In this document: positions 44,365-55,394 of the stretch, in pieces
How the letters are laid out: each line of letters starts with the position of its first letter
Numbering within the stretch: the first letter of the stretch is position 1
Assembly (NCBI GenBank): GCA_005656395.1
Contig: SRSI01000031.1
Coordinates: 558,001-622,000 of the forward strand
Reading direction: 5' to 3'
Origin: Strongyloides papillosus
Taxonomy: Eukaryota > Nematoda > Chromadorea > Rhabditida > Strongyloididae
DNA: 64,000 nucleotides
The notes under the pieces: model-generated
Told to the model about the DNA's origin: nothing
Seen by the model: only the letters and a program-made list of their open reading frames with translations
Databases searched by the model: none
Position numbers and translations under genes: made by a program

Positions 44365-44797
44365 TTAAGCATAGTTGCATGTCTTTTTCAAAACTTTAGA
44401 ACAAACTTTACTTGGATCTTTTTCTGTATCGTTAACAATTTCAGTGGCTAAATCACCAACAATAGTGTGGCAAACTTTGTCAAGAAGATTTGTTCCAAGA
44501 TATTTGTCACACTCAGCTTCAAGTTTATCAGCAACATACTCCTCTCCACACTCAGCATATTGTTCACCAATTAAAACTAAATCAAGGCACATTTCACAAA
44601 GAAGACTGGCTCCACGAATACGTCCTATAAATTTCTCGGCCATAGTATTCTTTGCGTATCTTAATCCACAATTTATCCCACCATCAGGTTTTATTACTCT
44701 GCTAGAAGCAACAAATGCTAAAGCAAATAATGTTATCACTAAAACAAATATGTAAAATATTTAAGGATAAAAATTACTCACATGCCAAATATTTCAT
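44365..44797 (-). CDS. Secreted saposin-B-like (caenopore-type) protein
   Basis: Two exons on the minus strand: a tiny first exon of 16 nt (44782-44797, MKYLA plus one base) and 44365-44738, joining to 129 aa across a 43-bp intron. Without the first exon the frame would have to start at GTG, so the splice matters. The signal peptide is MKYLALITLFALAFVASS. One saposin-B domain fills the rest: LLCEMC as the first cysteine pair, then AEC, VC, VC and TC in the six-cysteine order, plus two additional cysteines (INC and YAEC) that may form an additional bridge. Nematode saposin-like proteins (SPP) act in the gut lumen, lysing bacteria by permeabilising membranes. TATA and GATA elements precede it. 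Confidence 0.83.
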
Positions 44798-44847
44798 TTA
44801 AACGATGTTAATAGGTAATAATAATAGTAGTAGCAATATTAATTATC

Positions 44848-44854
44848 TTTTATA
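44848..44854 (-). promoter_or_regulatory. TATA box of the saposin-like gene
   Basis: TATAAAA on the minus strand about 51 bp upstream of the ATG at 44797. Confidence 0.55.
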
Positions 44855-44861
44855 ACTATAC

Positions 44862-44868
44862 CTTATCA
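44862..44868 (-). promoter_or_regulatory. GATA-factor site of the saposin-like gene
   Basis: TGATAAG on the minus strand, immediately upstream of the TATA box. The pair resembles a compact gut promoter. Confidence 0.45.
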
Positions 44869-44994
44869 ATAGGTAAGTAAAATAAATGGAAATAATATAT
44901 TATTACCCACTTTTTATCTTGTATTAATATAACATAATAATGAAAAATTTTATTTATCTTTAAAAAGTTAAGATAACAATCAGGATGTTTAGCA

Positions 44995-45252
44995 ATGACA
45001 ATTAGAATCTTATTTCTGCTATGTTCCGGTAATCAGAAAGTGAGTAATATTTTAATTATTATATGATTTATTAAGAAAAAAAGAAATCTTGTTAGTAATT
45101 AGTTTGAAGTAAGCATTTTAGTAAAAATCCTTATTATAATTTAAAAATAAAAGTTTGTTAATTAAAATAAATAATTACAGTTTTGTATAAGAAAAAAAAA
45201 TTCAACTAAGGAATTGTTATCGAGAAATAGTCAAACATGTGTTTATTTTTAA
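44995..45252 (+). CDS. Candidate tiny secreted peptide, two exons (38 aa)
   Basis: A possible first exon 44995-45039 (MTIRILFLLCSGNQK) ends in AAA|GTGAGT, a good donor. An acceptor ATTACAG at 45174-45180 joins in frame to 45181-45252, giving 38 aa with three cysteines. The 141-bp intron is long for this window, and the peptide is too short to judge. It could also be a chance open frame or an alternative 5' part of the next gene, though it does not read through into it. Low confidence. Confidence 0.18.
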
Positions 45253-45295
45253 TAGCATCAAATATATCATTTAATAGTTTCATTATTCAATCATT

Positions 45296-45303
45296 CTTAT
45301 CAG
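45296..45303 (-). promoter_or_regulatory. GATA-factor site upstream of the EGF/vWA/CTLD gene
   Basis: CTTATCAG on the plus strand is CTGATAAG on the minus strand, inside TCTGATAAGAA, a near-ideal ELT-2 motif, about 57 bp before the ATG at 45360. Confidence 0.45.
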
Positions 45304-45359
45304 AAAAGTATATTAAATTTATAATTATAAAGATGTATATAAAATCAATTGGTAATACA

Positions 45360-48300
45360 ATGAGATGTTATGTAATCTTATTAGTCCTCTTTTTTCATAA
45401 TTATTGTAGACCAAGTAATATTAAAAATTATACATCGCTTCATGTTTGGAGTAATAAATTGACGAAAAATGATTTATTAGAAATATTTTCATCATCTCGT
45501 AAGTTTATATTTCCTAAAAATTAAAAATGTTACAATTAAAGCTGTATGTAAAAAAAACAGTACAATTTTACACCACGATGGTATGAGCGGTAATGGTGAT
45601 AGGATTAAGATAGGAACATCAAAGCACTGTAATGAAACATTTACTTTTCCTGTTGATTCAAGTATGACAAAATTGTATATTCTTATTGATTCATTAGGCT
45701 TTGGTTATCCAACAGGAGAATTATATGATCCTTCAAATAATGAAGTTATGCCATGTTCAGATCAAAATATTGAAAATTATGGGTATATTGCAAGTTATTG
45801 TAATATATTTAATTTAAATGGTGGTGGTTATTTTCAATATTCAATTTCTTCATTTGACAATTACCCTTGTTCATTATCCATATTCTCTGATACAACGATA
45901 GTTAGTGATGGTGGATTTATTAATGATTTAACAAGTGACAATGTTCAAGATATTCTTCCGACTGGGAATGAAGGAATACAAAAAATTCCTATTATTGGTG
46001 AGACATCATATTTTGCCTTTCAAATGACAGGATTAAATAATTCGTATGGTCCACAAAAGGTAACTATAAAATCTAATACTGGTAATATCTTTGTATATAA
46101 TGTTGAAAAAAGAATAAATTGTTCCGCTAATAATTATATTGGACCATTTACATGTACAACGAATGGTTATAATGCACTTTTTATAGATGGAAAAGATGAT
46201 GATGGTTATGATTTTGAAAGATTTTATACATTTAATTGCAAAGATAGCATTATTCCTACAACTCAAACACCACCTACATATCTTCCACCAATTGATAAAT
46301 GCTTTAATAATGGAACATTAATAAAACCTCCCTCATCTCCAGAATTTTGTTCATGCCCAAAATATTATACAGGAAAACAATGTGAAAATAAATTATGTTT
46401 TAATGATGGTACACTTGGTCCAGATGATGAATGTATATGTATGAATTATTGGAGTGGTGAATTTTGTCAAAATATGATATGCTCTGACTTATCTGATCAT
46501 GAAGATGAAGAAAATGAAAAAGCATTTACATTTATTATTAGAACAACTACATCCATTGAATCATATAAAAATACAATTTTAGAAATTGCCAGAGATATTT
46601 TATCAAACTATATACTAAACAAACCTTCATATTTTGTCAAATTTGTCATTGTTACTGTGGCAAATGGTGAAATAAGATATATTAATGAAATGAACAATGT
46701 TAACGATTTTTATGAAGCACTTAAAACTTTGGAATATATTGAAAGTAACAGTTGTTTAGATAGTTTAGAGGAAGCATTAGTTACAGCATTACAAACAAAT
46801 TCTTTATTAGTATATACAAAATCACCCATTTTTGTTTTTAGTGATGCATTATCAGATGATTCGGAAGAAATTAAAGGTCAATTATTAAATAATATTGTTT
46901 ATTTCCAAGGACCTATCTTTTTTATTTTATTAAAATCAAAAACGTTAAATTGCCCAATTGATACATCAAATGATGACTACAAAAATCTGTTTCATATTTC
47001 TCAGATGTCACAAGGTTTAGTTAGTAGAATTGATAATGAAAATGATACTTTTAATTTGGTAACTAAAATTGGGAGCTATATTTATGATATAGAGACACTC
47101 CTGCAAAATGACTTTTCAGATTCTTGTAATTATGCTCCAAAATATCAAACATTTTTTGTTGATGATTCAATTACGTCATTTACACTTTTTATATCCAGTA
47201 ATAATGCGTACTTTGATATTTTTGATTCAAATAGACTACCATTAATTCCAGCTAATATAACTTATATTGGTGATACAAAAATATTACTTTTCAATCCAAC
47301 AACTATTGGAAATTATCAATTACAAGCTTTAAATAGTGATCCAGGTCCCTGTCAATATAGAATTTTTGCAGAAACAAAGTATAAATTACTTTTTGGTGTA
47401 TCAACAAGAATTATAGAAGATGTTGATTATAGAATGACAATATATAATAATGATTACAATTTGGTTAGTAAATTAAAAAAATTTAATTATCCAAATGATA
47501 CTGACAATCTGTTGATAGAATCATTAATTTGGACAAATGATGAAAAAACTGGTCTAAGGAAAATATTGTATGGAAGTAACGGAAAATTTCGTAATGGTTG
47601 TAGTTATCATCTATTTTTTGGATCTTGGAAATGTTTAAATAGAGAAATGAAATATTATATTAATGTTATTGTATCTGATGGTATGGGAAATACAATACAA
47701 AGAACAAAATCAGGTTTTTGTGCTGCATTCAATCCAACTCCTATTCCTCCATCTGGTTGTCAGAATGGTGGCGTAGAAGGATATAATGGTACATGTGTAT
47801 GTACTGAAGGGTATACTGGTGATAAATGTCAATATTTAATCTGCCAAAATGATGGAGTATCAAAAAATGGTTATTGCGAATGTCGTGGTGGATATGCAGG
47901 AAAATTTTGTGAAGTAATTGAATGTACTGATAAAAATACTTATGATGATTTTCCAAAGACAAAAAAATCATTGACATTTCTTTTACATGAATCAATGACA
48001 ACAAGAACAATGGTAAATTCTTTACTAGAATATTCATATCAAATGATTCGAGATATTAATTCTCAAAATAAAAATTTTATTTCATTTTATCAAGTAATTA
48101 CTTTTAATGACAAATCATCTAAAATTTATGTTGATAGTAGCAATCCAAATGAATTCGTTAATGGTCTACAAAATCTAAGCGATACTTTAATGAATGATGA
48201 GAGTTATTCATGTAATTATCTAAACTTATATGAAGCAATGCATAAAATTTTATTTGATCCAAACACATCAAAATTTGGTTATTTTTATGTATTTATAAAT

Positions 48301-51114
48301 GGAATACCATTACAAAATGTTTCAACATTTGAAGAAGCTAAAAATTTCCTAGAGTTACTAAATATTCAATTAAATATAGTTCAAGTTAGTGGAGCACCAT
48401 GTGGATATTCAATAAATAATAGTCCTGAAATGGCATCACTTCTAGAAATTGCTTCATCAACTGATGGTTCTTTTTATAACGTCGAACCAGTACTATCTGG
48501 TAATGTATTGAAAACAATTAGTTCACAATATTCTTCACAAACGATCTATGAAAATTATATTGAAGATTGTTCTTCAAAAAGTATTAATTTGAATTTTCCA
48601 ATTGATAGTAAAACACAAACTGTTACTATAAATATCCTTGGAAATTTAATCAATGATCCATTATATATACCACCAAATAATGATTTTGTCTCCACATATA
48701 ATTTGAGTTTAATTTCAAATATTTATAATGATTATGCTTACGGAAATAGAATAGATAAAATTGTAAAAGCATGTGATGATAATTGGATTAATTATGACAG
48801 TTATTGTTGGTTACTTGTAAATTCTAAAGTTACATGGGAAGAAAGCAAAAAATCATGTAATGATAATAACGCTAACCTTGCCACAATTTACAATAAAAAT
48901 GACAAAATATTTCTTGAGAATTACTTAGGAGACGGTGAATTTTGGATTGGATTAAATGATATCCAAAAAAATGGAACATTTGTTTGGGATCAAGGTAATT
49001 TAAATTCATCATCCTTATCAAGATCTTCATTTGTTGATTGGATTCCTAAACAACCAAATTTAAAATATCAATGTGTTTATAATAATATAAATGTAGAAGA
49101 TAAAAATAATAACGGTTGGATAACAGGGGATTGTTTAGATAAAAAATACTACGTATGTGTTAAGCATGTTTATGATTCAAAACATATATCAACACATCCA
49201 AATAATAACCAATTACCTAAAGGTTTGTGGAATTTGAAATTACAAACAACTGATGGATCATGTCATATTAAGATAACTTCACAAACAGATATTCTTCTAT
49301 ATAGCACATTTTCACAAAATAAATTTGATGATTTTGGTATACCAGGTCCATCAGAAGGAAATGGTATTTTTAATTATATGTTAGTACATTCAATAGGATT
49401 AGAAGATATTTTGGAACCTAATAATAAAGGAAAATTACTAAATTTTATGATGTTTCCACAAAATAATATGACATTAGTTGGTATGGGTAATATAACTGAA
49501 AGAGATGGATGTTTATATCAATATGTCTCAACAAAATTTATTTGTCCATATAAAAATTTTAAAATATCAATAACTGGTGTTGATAGATTTGGTTATACAT
49601 TTCAAAGATTATTACCAATAACTTGTTCAAGTATTAATATAAAGGGTGAATGTAAAAATGGTGGAGTGCCTATGGCTAACAGTTGTTTTTGTTCATTGTT
49701 TTGGACAGGTAATAATTGCGATATAATCCAATGCTTGTATGGTAAACCTAATTATAATTATCAAAAATGTATTTGTAATGATGGGTATACAGGTGATCAC
49801 TGTACAATAGCTGTATGTACAAGAAAAAATGGAAACAATACTTCTGAATTAGATAATAACAATAAAGCATTTATTTTAGCTATTGATGGTGAAAGTACTG
49901 GAGAAATGGAAGATATTTTTAATAATATTGAAGAATTATTAACAAATGTTTTTGATGAAGCAGAGTACATTAAAAAAAATAAATTTACGCGATTTATTGG
50001 AGTTGTATTTAGAGATTCAACATATTTATCAGGAGGCGATGTTAGTAATATTTTTGATACAACAGATAAAAAATATTTTATTAGCGCAATAAAGAGTGAA
50101 ATTTTGAAAAATCCGTATAAAAGTACAACAAATGTAAATTCAAGACTAATTTTAACGGCACTTATAAAAGTTTTATCGAATTCAACTATTCCATCATTGT
50201 CTCAAGCTTATGTTATAACGAATTCAAATGCTGAAGACTATGATAAACTTGAAGATGCGTTATATCATATTGGATACAAATATACAAAAGTCGACATTAT
50301 AATTATTGGCGATAAAAATTTACCAGGAAATGTATCTTTCAATGATAATGAAATAAATTCATTATTTAAAATTGCCTATACATCTGGTGGCAATTTTTAC
50401 CAAGTACCTAATTATTTAGCTCTTGTTGATTTTTGGAATAGCTTATTAATAACAGAAATTGATACATATACAACAACAAAAAAATTTAGTACTCACTGTA
50501 AAGATACAATAGAATATATACAAATGAGTTCAAAAGGAACACTACTTGTTTTAGATATTTACTCATTAAAAGAATCAGTCATAAAAATTCTTGATCCAAA
50601 TAATAATGAAGTTGAGATAACTGGCGAAGTTAGGACAAATACAAATTGGTTAATTTTAATAAGAAAAACGGAATCACAATTAATACCAGGTGTATGGAAA
50701 GTGAAATTATTAACAGAAGAGAATAATGATAGTTTTTGTCATGTATCTGCAAGAGTTCTTGAAGATAATCCTCCACATATAGCGTTTAATCCTGATGTCG
50801 CCGATGATGGTGGTAGGCATTCTGATTATTCTATTCAGTATACAACTGCTAGCTATGAAAAAAATGCCGTAGTAGCTGCTACACCTTTTGGTACATTAAC
50901 ATATGTACAAATTCATGATTTAACTGGTACAGAATTACTTTGGTCAAGTAGTTTAATACCAAGAGAAAAATGTGGATTTAAATACATTACAAAAGATTTA
51001 TTTTCCTGTACAACTCCGACATTTGTTGTTTCTATCAATGGCATTGATGATGATGAACATTCGTTTAGAATGATTCAAACAATTCACTGCTATGGACATA
51101 AAAATTTACAATGA
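45360..51114 (+). CDS. Large secreted EGF / vWA-like / C-type lectin protein, IRG-7-like
   Basis: Two exons, 45360-45498 and 45542-51114, join in frame to 1903 aa across a 43-bp intron. I chose the ATG at 45360 because a signal peptide (MRCYVILLVLFFHNYC) follows; an in-frame ATG at 45333 is possible. The body is built of three repeats of an EGF pair followed by a vWA-like fold: EGFs near residues 300-360, 785-840 and 1418-1470 (pattern C-x-C-x-x-x-Y-x-G-x-x-C), vWA-like regions near 370-550, 855-1040 and 1490-1680. A C-type lectin domain sits at about 1125-1255 (FWIGLNDI; SFVDWIPKQPN; ITGDCLDKKYYVC). Beta-rich spacers fill the gaps. This layout resembles C. elegans IRG-7 and relatives, secreted proteins linked to gut immunity. 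The CTLD lacks an EPN/QPD sugar motif (it reads KQPN at that place), so sugar binding is doubtful. Confidence 0.8.
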
Positions 51115-51381
51115 TCATTAACATTTTTTTAAATAAAATCAAAATAAATTATCAATTTAATGAAAAAACTTTTTCTATTAAATTTATTAGTTCTTTAAAA
51201 AAAAAAGTCAATTAGAAAATGATTAAACGTTGTAAAAATAATATCAAATAATTATACTTTAAGAATGTAAAAATAATTGATAATACAATAATAAAAGAAT
51301 AAAATTTATTTTTATAATATGACTAATGTATAATAAATTTATATGTACCATTTTTCTTTTGATAGGCTTCATTTTAACATA

Positions 51382-52935
51382 ATGTATTTAAATAATATAC
51401 TTATATTAATATTTATTCTATCAATATATTTTTTATTTAAAAAATTTTTTAAATGGTATAATGAGAGACAACGTATATTGAAGTATCTTAAAAAAATTCC
51501 TGGTGAAGATGGTTTACCAATATTAGGAAGTATTTTAGATTTTCAAGGTCCTCCTTCAGTAATTCTAGATAAAACTTATGAATTTATTCAAAAAATGAAT
51601 AAATATAACTATCCGGTTATGAAAATTTGGATTGGACCTTATGTTTTAGTTTACTTACCATCGCCTGAGGTACAAAAACAAATTCTTGAAAGTACTAAAG
51701 AAATTACAAAAGGAAGTACTTATGACTTACTAAGAGAATGGCTACTTGATGGATTACTTACTAGTTCTGGAGATAAATGGAAATATAGAAGAAGAATAAT
51801 AACGCCTAATTTTCACTTCAAAATGTTATGTGAATATCATGTAATTTTTAATGAAGAATCTGAGGTATTAGTTAAAATATTAGAAAAGTTTAAAAATACG
51901 GGTAAAGAAGTTAAAATACTTGGCTACATGAAAAGATGCCTTTTTGATATGATTATGAGTAGGTTTTCACTAAAAAATTTGTATAATAAAAAATTAATGT
52001 TAGGAACGGCATTTGGTCATAATTTAGGATGTCAATTTGATTCAGAAAATTCATATCTTCGTGCAGTTGAAGGTTTTAATGAAATGTCTTACCTTGCATC
52101 TGTAAACATCTTCTATAAGAATAAATTTTTATTATATCTCTCTGGAAAAGGTTTTAAAAAAGATAAATATTTAAAAATACTAGAAAGTTTCGCCGATAAG
52201 TTAATAAAACTAAAACACAAAGAATATTTAAAAGAAAAAGAAAAAGGTGGTGAAATAAAACACAAAACTTTTATCTCAATGTTATTGGAACTTTATGAAA
52301 ATAATGAAATAAGTATGGAGGGTATAAAAGAAGAAGTTAATACCATAATTATTGGTGGATTTGACACTTCTTCAACTACAATGGCCTGGCTTCTATGGTG
52401 TTTAGCAACCCATCCAGATATTCAAGAAAAAGTTTATCAAGAAATTTTTGATATTTTCGGTGAAAATGAAAGAGTTGTTACTCATGAAGATATTGTTCGA
52501 ATGCCATATTTTGAAATGGTTTTCAAGGAGGTACTAAGAAGATTTTCAATTGTTTCTATCATGACAAGAAGGCTTCAGAACGACATTACGATTGGTGAAT
52601 ATACGATTCCAAAAGGAATTGATGTTGCTATTGGACCTTTCTTGAGTCATATGAACGATAAAGTCTTCCCTGATCCTTATAAATTTGATCCTGATCGTTT
52701 TCTTCCTGAAAACAGTGCAAATCGTTCTGCTTATGATTTTATTCCATTTAGTGCAGGTCCAAGAAATTGTATAGGTCAAAAATATGCAGCTCATAATGTC
52801 AAAATATTGAGTATATGGATTTTAAGAAGATATCGTGTACGTGCAAATTATCCTTTTGAATATTTAAAAATGGTTCCTCAAATAGTTACAAATTCAGATA
52901 AAGATTATCCGATAATTTTTGATAGCAGAATATAA
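51382..52935 (+). CDS. Cytochrome P450, CYP4 family
   Basis: Single exon, 517 aa from the ATG at 51382; an earlier in-frame ATG at 51343 adds 13 polar residues before the anchor and is less likely. An N-terminal membrane helix (YLNNILILIFILSIYFLF) is followed by the CYP fold: I-helix GGFDTSSTT near residue 324, ExxR in KEVLRRF near 382, a PDPYKFDPDRFLPEN stretch, and the heme loop FSAGPRNCIGQKYA near 455 with the axial Cys. The sequence after the loop and the FDTS-type I-helix are typical of CYP4. CYP4 enzymes hydroxylate fatty acids and xenobiotics at the ER. It lies next to the UGT array, so oxidation and conjugation enzymes neighbour each other. The gene ends 64 bp from the convergent astacin stop. 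Confidence 0.92.
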   Translation: MYLNNILILIFILSIYFLFKKFFKWYNERQRILKYLKKIPGEDGLPILGSILDFQGPPSVILDKTYEFIQKMNKYNYPVMKIWIGPYVLVYLPSPEVQKQILESTKEITKGSTYDLLREWLLDGLLTSSGDKWKYRRRIITPNFHFKMLCEYHVIFNEESEVLVKILEKFKNTGKEVKILGYMKRCLFDMIMSRFSLKNLYNKKLMLGTAFGHNLGCQFDSENSYLRAVEGFNEMSYLASVNIFYKNKFLLYLSGKGFKKDKYLKILESFADKLIKLKHKEYLKEKEKGGEIKHKTFISMLLELYENNEISMEGIKEEVNTIIIGGFDTSSTTMAWLLWCLATHPDIQEKVYQEIFDIFGENERVVTHEDIVRMPYFEMVFKEVLRRFSIVSIMTRRLQNDITIGEYTIPKGIDVAIGPFLSHMNDKVFPDPYKFDPDRFLPENSANRSAYDFIPFSAGPRNCIGQKYAAHNVKILSIWILRRYRVRANYPFEYLKMVPQIVTNSDKDYPIIFDSRI

Positions 52936-52999
52936 AAAAATTAATTACTTAGAAAAATTTAATAGAGTTAATTTTTAAGCCAAATTATGAAATAAAAAA

Positions 53000-54405
53000 T
53001 TATTTTGAATGAAATGTAACTTGTAATTTAACATTTTCGGGAACGGCAATGAGTATTTTATTTCCCTGTGAAATTAAAATCTCATTGGTAAATGGTTGGC
53101 AGAACATTCCGCCCACTAGTCCCATATCAGAACGATACTTAATTTCCACACCATTGTCAGCATTACATGGAATGTAATAATAACCACTATATTGAAGGTT
53201 TTCCATCACAAGCATTATTTTCTTACCTACTGGAGATTCAATATAATAAAAACATTTTCTACCTATAGGTATTTTAATAGTTTGTTTTGTTGAATTAGAA
53301 TAATTTACCGTATCAGTACAAGTAGGGGAACGTTGTACAATTTCATCACATGTTGTACCTGTGAATCCTAATGGGCATCGGCATTCAGAACAGTTTTTTA
53401 TACTTTGAAAACCACCATTATTACAAGTTATTGCTGATTTACAAACATTATTACAATAATATGTATTTAAAAGTTTTAAATCATAATGAGTATATCCAAC
53501 ACTTTGTCCCATTGCATTTTCAAAAAAACTCATCTTTGGAATCATTGTTTTCTCACCGTTTGAAGAAAAAGATTTCCCGTTATATTGCATTACAGAACCA
53601 TAATCATATACAATACCATAATTATCAACACTTCCATAACTATATCTATAGAAATTTGTTGCTTTATCAGGAGTGTAATTTTCATTATGAATTTCCAAAA
53701 ACCTATCTCTATCGGGACGTGATTGTTCATGAATTATACCTAGAGCATGAAAGATTTCATGCTGAATGACACCAATTGCATCACAACCCACTCCAAGGCT
53801 AACATCTTGAGGATTTTTATCATCTATTTTACCTAACCATGACCAACAACCAACACCTCTATAAAATCTTAAGCCTGGTCCAGTAAATGACGATGGAAGG
53901 TATTCAAATGAAATGCAACTTTCAGAAGCTATTTTGTTTAATGAATCAGTTATCATCGATGTGTTCCCTTCATAAACGTAATATTTAATTGGTTGCGATA
54001 TATCCCAAGAGCTTGGCATATTTTTTATCACAGCAGATCTTCTTTTTCTTTTACTATTTAAATCTTCATTTGCTTCAATATCTTCCTTAATTTTTTTTAT
54101 TTGGCTTTCTAGTAAAAATATATCACCTTGAAACATTTCGGGATTTGACATAATTCCTACTTCAACTTCATCTGTTTCATTTTTTATATCATCTACATCC
54201 ATAATTTTATTACTTAACGATTTTATTTCATCTAAAACAACAACAGTTTTATCAAAAATTTCACGATTTTTGGGTGAAAGAGATTCTCTTGTAAGAAAAC
54301 GATTAACATTTCTTGGAACCTAGAAAAATTTGTTATATTGCAATTTATCGTTACCTCAAATGAACTTTTGATTAGAAAAAATAGTAACAAAAAAAATTTA
54401 TTCAT
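53000..54405 (-). CDS. Astacin zinc metalloprotease with EGF and CUB domains
   Basis: Two minus-strand exons, 54355-54405 (17 codons, most of the signal peptide MNKFFLLLFFLIKSS) and 53000-54319, join in frame to 456 aa across a 35-bp intron. A prodomain with coiled-coil character ends in the furin-type site KRKRR (residues 107-111). The catalytic domain carries HEIFHALGIIHE at 204-215 (three His ligands and the catalytic Glu) and the Met-turn SVMQY at 259-263. An EGF-like module (about 310-342, CNNGG...CRCPLGFTGTTC) and a CUB-like domain (about 350-456) follow. This is the nematode NAS layout. In Strongyloides this family is greatly expanded and linked to skin penetration and tissue invasion (known); the role of this member is unknown. 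Confidence 0.92.
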
Positions 54406-55390
54406 TGTTAATTAACTTTAAGTTCATTCTTGTCATATATTAAATTTTATACATGCAATTTATCACCTGTTAATACAAAACCACTTCAAAATTTACAGTA
54501 TATTTACAAGTAGTACTTTTATTTGAAAAAGTTTCCATTTATATTCAGAAAATATCAAGAAAGTAAAATTTTTAGTAAAACAAGAACAGCTGTATTAATA
54601 CCAAATTGTTATTATGTAAGAAATTTCAATAGTTCGTTAAACACATTCATCATTATTTTAAATTGAAATGTAAGTTTACATTATTTAAACACGGTGCGCT
54701 TATTTTACAAAGCGTTTTGATTTCTATTACATGTTACATGTTGTAAAATTTATTGTTGATATGATTTTTTATATAAAATAAAAATACTTCCATTTATCAT
54801 TCTCGTACGAAATGTTTGCAAAAGGCATCTTCTCAATTTTTTGGAAAGAAGAATTTTTAAGGATGAAAAAGTATTGTGAAATTTTTAAATAAAGCAATTA
54901 ATTTAAACATATTATTTAGTAATATCACAAATTCTCAAATTTGTTGCAATTATCATTGGAACCTTAACTACAGGATGATTTTTTTTAAAGTAAAATAGAC
55001 AAAATTCGAAATAATATATTGTAATGACAAAATGACTTTTTGTTTCCGCCCACAAAAATTAAAAGAATTTAGCGTTAAAATAAACATAAATAGGAAGATG
55101 AGTCATCAATTTCAAGGATATTTAGATTTTCAAGGAGAAATATAAACATCGAGGAATCGAATGGTTTAAAATATCAGGTTAATATCAATAGAAAGTAAAA
55201 TATACTGGAGACAAACATATTTTTCACACTCTATAATCCTTTTACACTACAATTAATATAACTAATGTACTATTTCCGTATTTGTGTTTCACTATTTACT
55301 ATAAGTTCTATTATACTAAAAATTTTATCGATAACGAACTATTGAGTTGTGAATGGCCTGGAAAATTACTTTAAATTTGCTTCTGTAATC
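54406..55390. other. Intergenic, nothing seen
   Basis: Upstream of the astacin gene. AT-rich, no gene or RNA supported. Confidence 0.45.
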
Positions 55391-55394
55391 ATTG

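Noticed and set aside
44375..44755. 126-codon plus-strand frame over the saposin-like gene
   Set aside because: Antisense shadow of a gene with clear signal peptide and six-cysteine pattern.
51343..51381. Upstream ATG for the P450
   Set aside because: It adds 13 polar residues before the membrane anchor; the ATG at 51382 gives the normal P450 start.
53371..53769. 132-codon plus-strand frame inside the astacin gene
   Set aside because: Antisense shadow; His/Tyr-rich composition is typical of reverse-complement reading of AT-rich coding DNA.
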